Assembly: GCA_030018135.1 (NCBI GenBank)
Contig: JASEGJ010000014.1
Coordinates: 1 to 25,504 of the forward strand
Reading direction: 5' to 3'
DNA length: 25,504 nt
From: Candidatus Hodarchaeaceae archaeon
GTDB taxonomy: Archaea > Hadarchaeota > Hadarchaeia > Hadarchaeales > Hadarchaeaceae
The notes under the pieces are model-generated. The model was not told the origin of the DNA and did no database searches. It saw nothing but the letters and a program-made list of their open reading frames with translations. Each line of letters begins with the position of its first letter. Position 1 is the stretch's first letter. A program made the translations under genes and the position numbers. Positions 1-8,100 of this stretch are shown here, piece after piece.

Positions 1-87
1 GCTCAACCGCTTGCATGAATAGTCATCAACGGCAAAAACAAAGGAATTTTGCACATCCCTAGGTGTAAGTTTTTTGTGGCCATTTTT
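1..87. other. 3' flank of pckG, no gene seen
   Basis: I see no coding region here. Read on the minus strand, this is the 3' flank of the PEP carboxykinase gene. It contains a short inverted repeat, GCAAAA (32-37) with TTTTGC (47-52), and on the minus strand a T-rich stretch (TTTGTTTTTG, about 36-45) that could act as an archaeal U-tract terminator. The plus strand has two T runs near 70-76 and 83-89, which could end a transcript entering from the left. None of these is strong. Confidence 0.3.
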
Positions 88-2004
88 TTATTCCTCTGGG
101 AAGCACAGCGGTGAGATGTAATTGCCGAAGCTCTCCCTAGCTTTTAATAGGCGTTCCATTTGATCATCAAGTGCTTTGAAGAGCTCTTCCGGGGTGTCGG
201 AAACTTTTTCTTTCCAGAATTTCCTCACCCGCTCGATCTTGCGCAAGTTTTCAGGGACCCGAATTGTGAACTGCCCGACATAATCCTCCTCCGCATAGTT
301 TTTGTTCAATACCTGCTTGAAGAGGATGGCCAAATCCTCATACTTGGGGAGGAGGCCGGTGGGCGACCTTAACGCCCCCACATCATTATGCACACGAAGC
401 TCCATCCATTTTACCCACACATGTTTATCGAGACGATTATTCAAAAACTTCCCCGTTTTTAAATCGCACAGGAAGTAGTTAACCCCAAAGACAAGGGGGA
501 CTTTCCTAAGTTTTCTCCCGAATTCCAAGTAGTTTTTAATATACTGGCCGAGAGGGATTGAGATGAAGTCCTGGACACTCATGACGTTTATCTCATAGAC
601 GCCTTGTTCTTCCACGATTGCAAAAGTCGTTTCCGTCTCAAGGGCCGCCCCATAGGCAATGACGCCGTGCTCCCAGTTAAATCCCTCTTGAACGGGCACA
701 TAGGCCCTGTAATCGCGGCCCCCATACATTATGCCGCCCAATCCCACCCCCAAGGGGTTATCAAGCTCTGGATCGCAATTTGGTAATGTTTTAAGAGCCA
801 CCGTGTAACGGGCATTTTCGCTCGCGGGCGGGATCTCCTTACCATTCTGACCAACCTTGCCCTTATGCCAGTTTCCTGAAAAGTTTACCCCCTCTTTGGG
901 AAGCTCACAGCCCATGCTTGGCCACCACGGCTTAGCATCCTTGACAAGAACATTCGAAAAGATGATCTCGTTGGGGGTGGTGATTACTTGATAAATCAGG
1001 GGGTCATCCTTAGGGTTGACATTCTGAATGATGCCGAATACGCCAGCCTCTACATTTACGCCGCGGCAAACTCCATCGATATTGCGAAGGTAGGCGATAT
1101 CATCTGCAAGTATGGTCTCCCCCGGGAGCATGGCTGTGGAGGTCTTGCCGCAGGCGCTGGGGAAGGCGCCGGCTAGGTAGGTCTTACGTCCGCCGGGGCC
1201 GTTTACTCCCATCATCATGAAGTGCTCAGCCAGCCATCCTTCTCTATGGGCCTTACGGATGGCTAGACGGAGAGCAAGCTTCTTAAAACCCACTGAGTTG
1301 CCAGCATATTGGGTATTGGCGCTGTAGACGGTGTCCGTTACGTAGTCGATATAGATGCGCCTTTTATCATGTTCCACGCTTATCATTCTCTCGTTCACTT
1401 TGCCGGATGAATGCAGGGTCTTGAAGAACCCCACCTCAGGGGCCAATTGGAGGAAGGTCTCGTATCCCTTCCGATAAAGGAGGCTCACGGAATGGGCCAC
1501 ATACCAGGAGTCGGTACATTCCATACAAGGAATGGTGAATAGGGAGTTGACTGGCCCCAAAGTTAGGAAGCGAACGATCATCGTGCGGCCCTTCATCGCG
1601 CCCTTGAGCAAGTCCAGTACCTCCCTTAGGCCCTCCTCGCGGTCGATCTGTTTTAGGGCTGGGCTTAAGGAGTCCCCCTTTGGCACAAGGAACTTGGTGA
1701 CCTCGCGATCCCTCCCTTGATCATAGGGGCCATCAAAATGGAAGGTATGTCCCGGCATAGCTAGAGCGGCTCTCTCCTCGCCGCTAGCGATCGCCATGTG
1801 TTTGATATATGCGACCTCATCGGGGGTATCGCTACAGATAAAGATATCCTTTGGATTGCAGAGTTCAGCCGCCTCCGCAACGAACTGATGTACCTTTTGG
1901 TTTGGTATGGCGCATAGCTTCCCGTAGTCGGGTTCGCGCATCTTTGGCCTGAGTCCCTCAAGATACTCGTTCATTTTTCTCCTTTGGTCCAACGCTTCTC
2001 TCAT
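88..2004 (-). CDS. pckG: phosphoenolpyruvate carboxykinase (GTP)
   Basis: This enzyme interconverts oxaloacetate + GTP with phosphoenolpyruvate + GDP + CO2, the entry to gluconeogenesis, in the cytoplasm. Numbering from an upstream TTG at 2025, the P-loop GAFPSACGKTS lies near residues 286-296, the metal-binding kinase-2 segment ILADDIAYLRN near 305-315, and the substrate region MGVNGPGGRKTY just before the P-loop. The length (638-645 aa) fits the GTP-dependent family and not the shorter ATP-dependent one. I prefer the ATG at 2004 because a GGTGG lies five bases upstream; TTG at 2025 is open in frame and would add seven residues. The gene diverges from an Lrp/AsnC regulator about 100 bases away, so regulation by that protein is plausible but unproven. 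The frame has no break and family assignment is secure. Confidence 0.95.
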   Translation of the reverse strand: MREALDQRRKMNEYLEGLRPKMREPDYGKLCAIPNQKVHQFVAEAAELCNPKDIFICSDTPDEVAYIKHMAIASGEERAALAMPGHTFHFDGPYDQGRDREVTKFLVPKGDSLSPALKQIDREEGLREVLDLLKGAMKGRTMIVRFLTLGPVNSLFTIPCMECTDSWYVAHSVSLLYRKGYETFLQLAPEVGFFKTLHSSGKVNERMISVEHDKRRIYIDYVTDTVYSANTQYAGNSVGFKKLALRLAIRKAHREGWLAEHFMMMGVNGPGGRKTYLAGAFPSACGKTSTAMLPGETILADDIAYLRNIDGVCRGVNVEAGVFGIIQNVNPKDDPLIYQVITTPNEIIFSNVLVKDAKPWWPSMGCELPKEGVNFSGNWHKGKVGQNGKEIPPASENARYTVALKTLPNCDPELDNPLGVGLGGIMYGGRDYRAYVPVQEGFNWEHGVIAYGAALETETTFAIVEEQGVYEINVMSVQDFISIPLGQYIKNYLEFGRKLRKVPLVFGVNYFLCDLKTGKFLNNRLDKHVWVKWMELRVHNDVGALRSPTGLLPKYEDLAILFKQVLNKNYAEEDYVGQFTIRVPENLRKIERVRKFWKEKVSDTPEELFKALDDQMERLLKARESFGNYISPLCFPEE

Positions 2005-2080
2005 TTTGGCCACCGCTTTTTGCAATTTATGGATACTTCCCTTTCTGTTCTACTCTTAGTTTATTTTTATTGGAAAAACC

Positions 2081-2088
2081 TTTATATA
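2081..2088 (+). promoter_or_regulatory. TATA box for the lrp gene at 2129
   Basis: TTTATATA preceded by the A-rich GGAAAAACC looks like a TATA box with a BRE-like element. The expected start of transcription, about 25 bases on, falls near 2110, giving a leader of roughly 20 bases before the ATG at 2129. The reverse complement (TATATAAAGG) could also serve the divergent pckG. This is inference from spacing only. Confidence 0.55.
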
Positions 2089-2106
2089 CGTAAATCTTTT
2101 TAAGCT

Positions 2107-2120
2107 TTTTGTTAACAAAA
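2107..2120. promoter_or_regulatory. candidate Lrp operator, 14-base palindrome
   Basis: TTTTGTTAACAAAA is a perfect palindrome. It lies over the predicted transcription start and eight bases ahead of the lrp start codon. AT-rich palindromes of this size are typical of Lrp/AsnC sites, so autorepression is a reasonable reading. A second GTTAA at 2122-2126 may extend the site. Confidence 0.45.
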
Positions 2121-2128
2121 CGTTAAAT

Positions 2129-2614
2129 ATGCGAGAACTACGAGAAGTGCATAAGAAAATCCTTATCCAGCTGATGAAGGATGGCCGGCAATCAGTTTCA
2201 GAATTAGCGAAAAATGTGGGGGCCACAAGGCAAACGGTCGCTAAAAAAATTGAGGAACTAAAAGAATCTGGGGCTATAAATTCTTTTGTGGTAAGGTTAA
2301 ACCCTGAAAAATTTGGCCTTACCACCAAAGCTTATGTTTTTGTGCGTGAAGATCCGAGGGCCGAAATAAGGAAAAAAAATGAGGAAATAATCAAAGATTT
2401 TCATCAGGTATCCGAATTCTACCGCCTCTTCGGACGATACGACGCAGTGTTAGAGATCGTAGTTAAAGATGGCAGGGAACTAACCGACCTCATCAAAAAA
2501 ATCCACGCGTTGGAGGGCGTGAGGGAGACGGAAACTTTCATAGTTCATAGCACCGTCAAAGATAACCCCGAAGAACCATTTATGCAAGTTCTAGGGTCCT
2601 CCAAATCTACGTGA
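2129..2614 (+). CDS. Lrp/AsnC family transcriptional regulator
   Basis: This is a complete two-domain regulator of 161 aa. Residues about 5-50 form the winged helix-turn-helix (SVSELAKNVGATRQTVAKKI), with the family phrase 'I..F.V.LNPEKFG' linking to the C-terminal RAM/ligand-binding domain (about 65-142), which contains GRYDAVLEIVVKD and ends in ETFIVHSTVKD. Such proteins form octamers that wrap or bend DNA and respond to amino acids or other small ligands. The gene diverges from PEP carboxykinase and carries a palindrome at its own promoter, suggesting autoregulation and perhaps control of gluconeogenesis. It is more AT-rich than its neighbours (about 35% GC in the row 2281-2340, by hand count). 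Its last eight bases overlap the end of the convergent GPN GTPase gene. The effector cannot be read from the sequence. Confidence 0.9.
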   Translation: MRELREVHKKILIQLMKDGRQSVSELAKNVGATRQTVAKKIEELKESGAINSFVVRLNPEKFGLTTKAYVFVREDPRAEIRKKNEEIIKDFHQVSEFYRLFGRYDAVLEIVVKDGRELTDLIKKIHALEGVRETETFIVHSTVKDNPEEPFMQVLGSSKST

Positions 2615-3365
2615 GATCGCCGCACGCACAGAATATCTCGTGCACCATGTCGTAAAGCTCGGCCATACCCTCGCCGGATTTGGCGCTCACCTTTACAAGC
2701 CTGGCGGCTGGCAGGAGCTCGGGTAGCGCCTTGGATAGGCTGAGGGTCAGGTCTATCATCACGCCCGAGCTCTCTCTTATAACCTGCTCTTTCAGGAGTT
2801 CTACATCCGCCAGCATGCGGTCGACATCGGCCAGCTTGCCCTCGGCCAAGTCCATCTTGTTTAAGACGCTCACGGTCGGCACCCCCAAGCGAAGCCCCAC
2901 CGATAGCCCCAAGAGGCGCGTGAAGATCAATCCCGCGGCCTTCGCCGCTATTCCTACATCGGTCAGAAAGAGCGAGATCGTCACGCCCCCCATGAGTCTT
3001 GTTATCTCCGGTCCGCCATGGAAGAGGAAGACCTCCATCTGCCCCGGCGTGTCGATTAGTCTGATATCGACCTTGATTTTGTTTATTTGTCCCGAAAATT
3101 CTCCCGCTTTCTGCTCGAGCAGCTCGGATGCGCGGATCATCGCTCCATTCGGTCCAAGGTTTTCGTCGCGCATTATCTTGGCTATCGTGAAGTAATCGCG
3201 GATGTCGAAGTCTGGCTTGAAAGGGACGAAGTCGCATCCCGGGTCGAGGTTGATATAAGCAACCTTTTGATCGGTATTTTGCTCAATCCACCTCCCGAGG
3301 GTTGCTGTCAGAGCACTTTTCCCGGCGCCAGCGGTTCCGAGGACGATTAAATTGAGGGGGCGCAT
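2607..3365 (-). CDS. GPN-loop GTPase
   Basis: This 252-aa P-loop GTPase has the diagnostic Gly-Pro-Asn insertion. Visible motifs are G1 GTAGAGKSALT (10-20), the GPN loop LGPNGAM (70-76), G3 DTPGQME (105-111), G4 NKMD (169-172) and G5 SAK (227-229). Archaeal members are homodimers whose GPN loops reach into the partner's active site. Eukaryotic relatives (Gpn1-3) help assemble RNA polymerase II; the archaeal substrate is not settled. The frame is open 57 codons further upstream, but that part lies inside elp3. The ATG at 3365 shares its first base with the last base of the elp3 TGA (TGATG), so the two genes are almost certainly one transcript and translationally coupled. The C-terminal end overlaps the convergent lrp by eight bases. 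Confidence 0.93.
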   Translation of the reverse strand: MRPLNLIVLGTAGAGKSALTATLGRWIEQNTDQKVAYINLDPGCDFVPFKPDFDIRDYFTIAKIMRDENLGPNGAMIRASELLEQKAGEFSGQINKIKVDIRLIDTPGQMEVFLFHGGPEITRLMGGVTISLFLTDVGIAAKAAGLIFTRLLGLSVGLRLGVPTVSVLNKMDLAEGKLADVDRMLADVELLKEQVIRESSGVMIDLTLSLSKALPELLPAARLVKVSAKSGEGMAELYDMVHEIFCACGDLT

Positions 3366-4969
3366 CAGCTCAGCTCCTTCACCATGTACGGCCCTTCCCG
3401 TCTGTAGCCAAATCGCCGGTAATAGTTTCGTGTCCCTATTCCCGCAAGCACAATGACTTTCCGCGCATCGAACTCTTCCCTTGAAATCTTTTCTGCTTCG
3501 CGCAGCAATCGCTTGCCCCAACCGCGGTGCTGCCATTCGCCCGCTTTAGCCCCCTCTCCGACCCTCACGAGCGGACCGTAGACATGTAACTCCCTCACGA
3601 GCGTCGAGCGTTCGGCTCTGGCTTCTGCCCTGTGCGCTTTCGGCGATGGTCCCCTGAGCCTGAGCAATCCTACCAAGACATCCTGCCTCACATCCGCGAA
3701 CGAAATGAAGAACTCCTCTCCCTCGGATGCGCGGTACTTCTCGACCAAGAGTTTCACGTTGTCTGGAGTTGGATTCAGTCCGAGCCTGTACTCTACATGA
3801 CCGACCTCGCGGCACCGAATACATCGGCAGCGGGCGCCCTCCTGTCTAAGTTTTTCCTGGACCAAAACCCTTAGATCGCCGCGCTTGACCCCGTCCACTA
3901 TCAGGTTGGCTGGGATGTCGCGCTGGATCCGCTGAATTCTGATCCACGGCGGTACTCGCTTTTTAACCTCGGTGATAAGCTGCACGAGCTGCTGGAAGGG
4001 GTAGGGCCTGTATTCGCCGCGCTGCCATAACTCGTGAAGCCTTGTCCCTGGCATGACGAGGGTGGGATAGATCTTCAGGGCATCGGGCTTGAATCGCTCG
4101 TCCTCGAAAATTGTCCTGAAGGCCTCGAGGTCGCGTTCGTAGGTCGACCCTAGAAGATTCGGCATGCAATGGTAGACTACAGCGAAGCCAGCATCCTTGG
4201 CTATGCGTGTGGCCTCGGCAACATCCTCAACTGTGTGTCCTCGATTAACAAGTTTGTAAATATCATCATAAACCGTCTGCACTCCAAGCTCGACACGAGT
4301 AGCCCCAAGGCGAAGCATGAAATCAACGTGAGGTTCCTTACAATAGTCCGGGCGTGTTTCGATTGCTATGTCGCTGTTTCGAATTTCCGCATTTTCAGCC
4401 GCGGCTTGGGCCCCTTCGATCGTTATGGCATTTGCGCCTGACATCGCGTTTAAACACTGCATCACGAACCACTCGAGGTAATCTTGAGGATAAGCCGTGA
4501 GGGTGCCGCCGAAAATTATCAGCTCGACTTTATCAACATCATGTCCGATCACGCGGAGCTGCTCGATTCGGTTTTTCACTTGGTTGTATGGATCGTAGTT
4601 GTGTTGAATCGCCCTCATCGCGGCCGGTTCCCTTCCGGAATAGCTCTGAGGTGTGCCCACGCTTGGACCCCCGGGACAGTAAATACATGGTTCCAGTTTT
4701 GGACAAGGATAGGGTTTCGGCATGACCGTAATTATTGAGACGCCGGAAATCGAGCGCACGGGTTTCAATCTTAACACCTGGAGGACTTTGCCCCTCTCCT
4801 CAGCAGTCGTGGCTGCCAGGAGCTCGGAGTTGCTCAGCGGTTTCGGTAGCCCGAACTCTCGGCAGGATTGCATTTTAGCCCGAGCTAGCTTTCGCGCATC
4901 AGTTATCTCGCCGCTCGAGATCTTTTGTAGGATTCCCCTGCAAGCTACGGACATCGCATCCACCAGCAT
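3365..4969 (-). CDS. elp3: Elp3-type tRNA uridine(34) acetyltransferase, radical SAM + GNAT
   Basis: Archaeal Elp3 acts alone where eukaryotes use the Elongator complex: it builds the carboxymethyl group on C5 of wobble uridine in tRNA from acetyl-CoA and SAM. The radical SAM domain carries the cluster cysteines in CPKLEPCIYCPGG (about residues 89-101), followed by GGTLTAYP and the IETRPDY segment. The C-terminal GNAT domain has the acetyl-CoA loop HRGWGKRLL and ends in GTRNYYRRFGYRREGPYMVKEL, typical of Elp3. Between them a cluster of four cysteines (CRCIRCREVGH) matches the zinc site of the family. The start is uncertain: TTG 4975, ATG 4969 or ATG 4954. The last has a GGTGG five bases upstream and may be the real one. 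It is followed without gap by the GPN GTPase gene. Confidence 0.93.
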   Translation of the reverse strand: MLVDAMSVACRGILQKISSGEITDARKLARAKMQSCREFGLPKPLSNSELLAATTAEERGKVLQVLRLKPVRSISGVSIITVMPKPYPCPKLEPCIYCPGGPSVGTPQSYSGREPAAMRAIQHNYDPYNQVKNRIEQLRVIGHDVDKVELIIFGGTLTAYPQDYLEWFVMQCLNAMSGANAITIEGAQAAAENAEIRNSDIAIETRPDYCKEPHVDFMLRLGATRVELGVQTVYDDIYKLVNRGHTVEDVAEATRIAKDAGFAVVYHCMPNLLGSTYERDLEAFRTIFEDERFKPDALKIYPTLVMPGTRLHELWQRGEYRPYPFQQLVQLITEVKKRVPPWIRIQRIQRDIPANLIVDGVKRGDLRVLVQEKLRQEGARCRCIRCREVGHVEYRLGLNPTPDNVKLLVEKYRASEGEEFFISFADVRQDVLVGLLRLRGPSPKAHRAEARAERSTLVRELHVYGPLVRVGEGAKAGEWQHRGWGKRLLREAEKISREEFDARKVIVLAGIGTRNYYRRFGYRREGPYMVKELS

Positions 4970-5030
4970 CCCCAAGTTAGTTTGTATTTGGGGGTAATTT
5001 TGTTGTTGGTGTAGGTGAAAGTTGGAATCC

Positions 5031-5041
5031 GATATAAAAAA
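5031..5041 (-). promoter_or_regulatory. TATA box for elp3-GPN operon
   Basis: On the minus strand this reads TTTTTTATATC. A start about 25 bases downstream would fall near 5010, some 40-55 bases before the candidate elp3 start codons. The element is AT-rich on both strands and might also be used rightward. Spacing inference only. Confidence 0.45.
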
Positions 5042-5061
5042 GAGCTACTCGTGATTCGTTG

Positions 5062-5070
5062 TATTTATAA
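5062..5070 (+). promoter_or_regulatory. TATA box for hel308
   Basis: TATTTATAA lies inside a short inverted repeat, GTATT-TATAAC-AATAC (5061-5076). The predicted start near 5093 leaves a leader of about 55 bases that contains the AGGGTGA ribosome-binding site at 5136-5142. Confidence 0.4.
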
Positions 5071-5147
5071 CAATACTTTCGGTGACCCCTTCCCAAAAGT
5101 CGTTTAATTGGTGTCTGGTATAATCAGGTTTGAACAGGGTGACTGGC

Positions 5148-8100
5148 TTGAAGGTACTTGATGTCTGTAAAAAATACGGCTTACCTGAACAAATCGCTGA
5201 AGTGCTGAGAAAATTTGACATAACAGAACTTTACCCACCTCAGAGCGATGCAATAAAAAAAGGAGCACTGGAAAATAAAAATTTGGTCTTAGCCGTACCA
5301 ACCGCCAGCGGAAAAACTTTGATCTCAGAACTTTGCATGCTTAAATCGATCCTCACTGGCAAAGGAAAATGTCTCTATATCGTTCCGCTTCGAGCGCTGG
5401 CGAGCGAGAAGCATGAAGAGTTCAAGGAGAAGTATGGTCCGCTCGGGGTGAAGGTTGGCATCTCCATCGACGCTCAAGAAGAGATCGTCGTTGAGGAGAA
5501 TGGCAAACTAAAAATTGTCCATGTTAGTGAATTAGACAAATTTTTTATTAATTCTAGATCTAACGGTCGCTTTGAATGGGTTGAAAATCCCCCCTTATAT
5601 GTGTTCGGTTTCGACCCAAGCACGCTTAAAAATGCTAAATTTCGGGTTACCAAGCTTATTAGACATCCGGCCCCGGAAAAGATGCTCCAAATTGTAACAA
5701 CGAGCGGAAGACGTTGTATCGTTACTACTGATCACAGTATTTTCAGTTTGAATAACAACGAGGTAATGCCCGTGAAAGCTGGTTCGCTTAAGCCTAGGGA
5801 CTACATTGTCATTCCATCGCGAATAGAGTTTCCAGCCAGTAAAAATGATGTCATCAATATCGCGCAAGTTTTAGCGAAGAAGTCTAGAGTAAATTATTTC
5901 TTGCGCGGGATATCCCATTTTTTATTATCCCATAAACATGCACTCATCCGAAAGTTTGGAAGGAGGCGTGTTAAGGATTGGTTCCGTAATGACTCTGTAC
6001 CCTTGCAAACTCTAACAGGATATCTTGGCATCGAAAAACTTTCGGAATTGCCGAAAGAATGCAGGATTGCTTCAGGGACCTCACCGAACTCTATGCCCAA
6101 TTACATACGAGTTGATGCTAAACTAGCCAAATTTATTGGTTACTACCTAGCAGAAGGTTGCCACGATAAATACGGAATCAGCATAAGTTTTGGGCCAAAT
6201 GAACGGTTCTTGGCTCAGGATGCTATTAAGTGCATAAAAAGCATTTTTGGGTTTCAACAAAAAATAGAGAAGAAGCACCACAAATTTATTATCAGGATAA
6301 GTAGCCCAGCAGCAGTTGGCCTCATGCGAGATGTGCTCGAATGTGGCTATGATGCTAAAACGAAAAATATACCCTCCCACATTCTTTCAGCACCTTTGCC
6401 GATTGTGTCTGAATGTCTCAAAGCTTACTTCTCAGGGGACGGATACTTGCGGTATAGAAAGGAAGGTGTGCTAATCGCAGCAAATTCTATGAGCAAGCGA
6501 CTGATAAACCAAATAAGCTTTCTTCTGTTGAGGTTTGGAATAGTTACAAACCTTGTACATCGAGAACGGGGCCTGGTAAAGGGTTTGACCGAGATTTGTA
6601 TCTACGGTAGAGAACAACTGGCACGATTTATCAAAGAGATAGGTTTTGTAGAACCGTGGAAAAATGAAAAAATAAAAACAATCCTTGCTCAGACCAAAAT
6701 GAGAAAAGCTCATTTCTCGGAGAGGATACCTATCAAACATACAAGTTTACTAAAACTTTTGAGGGAGTTTAAAATAGCCGGCGAATATCGAGGGGTCTAC
6801 AGCGAAAAAGCAACGGTGAGCAAGGAGGCTATACACGAATCTCTCCAAAAGATGTCTTCATCTAAAGAGAAATCGAACCTATTGAAGTTGATAAACGGGT
6901 GGGTGGCATTTGATGAGATTAAAGAACTTCGCGTTCTAAGACCCAGCTCACAACATGTGTATGATGTCGAAGTTAAGCCAAGCGGTAAAAAAATTGAGAA
7001 TTTTATCGGTGGGTTTGGCCAGATTTTTTTACATAACTCAACTGGCGACTTCGATGTCGTTGACCCGAGGCTCGCCCGCTACGATATCCTCGTCGCCACC
7101 TCTGAGAAGGTCGACTCCCTCCTCCGCCACCGTGCGAAGTGGCTCGCCGACGTTATCTCGGTGACGGTGCTCGATGAGGTACATCTGATAGACGACTCAG
7201 GACGGGGCCCAACCCTCGAAGTCTTGACGGCCCGGCTCAGGCAGGTGAACCCGAAACTTCAGGTGCTGGCGCTCAGCGCGACGATAAAGAATGCCGATGA
7301 GATCGCCGAATGGCTCGGCGCTGAGCTGGTCAAGAGCGACTGGCGCCCCGTGCCGCTCAAGAAGGGCGTGTACCTCGATGGGAAGATAAAGTTCGACGAC
7401 GGGAGCAAGCGGACGGTGAAGACCGAAGTCGAGGACGACCTCGGGGCGCTCGCGATCGACACCGTGAGGGAGGGAGGGCAGGCACTTGTCTTCGTCAGCA
7501 CCCGCCGCTCAGCGCAGGCGGCCGCTGCCCTCGTAGCGAAATACGTGAAAGGGGTTATCTCACAGGAGGAACGCGAGCAGCTGGCCGCGGTGGCGAAAGC
7601 CGTTGAGGGCGCGCTCGGAGAGCCTACGCGGACCTGCCGCCGACTCGCCGACTGCGTTCGCCAAGGGGTGGCCTTCCATCACGCCGGGCTTCACCACGCC
7701 CAGCGGAAGGCCGTCGAGGACGCGTTCAGGCGGAATTTGATCAAGGTGGTATGCACCACCCCCACCCTGGCGGCGGGCGTGAACCTCCCCTCGCGCCGTA
7801 CCATCATCCGCGATTACCGCCGCTACGTCGAACCTTACGGGCTTCAGTTCATCCCCGTGCTAGAATTTCATCAAATGTGCGGGCGGGCGGGTCGGCCGCA
7901 ATACGACAAATACGGCGAAGCGGTCGTGATCGCGAAGGGGAAAGGTGAGGTCGAGGCGCTTTTCGAGGAGTTCATCCGAGCCGAGCCCGGGCGCATAACC
8001 TCGAAGCTCGCGACCGAGCCAGCGCTTCGGACCCATGTGCTGGCCTCGATTGCGGCGGGCTACGTGAGCGATGCCGATGGAATGATGAAGTTCATGGGGC

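Noticed and set aside
2545-3237. 230-codon frame on the minus strand over the GPN GTPase
   Set aside because: It is in a different frame on the same strand as a gene with all G motifs; its composition is Arg/Gly-rich noise.
3365-3536. 57-codon N-terminal extension of the GPN GTPase
   Set aside because: It lies inside the conserved GNAT end of elp3 and has no family similarity; the P-loop begins right after the ATG at 3365, as in relatives.
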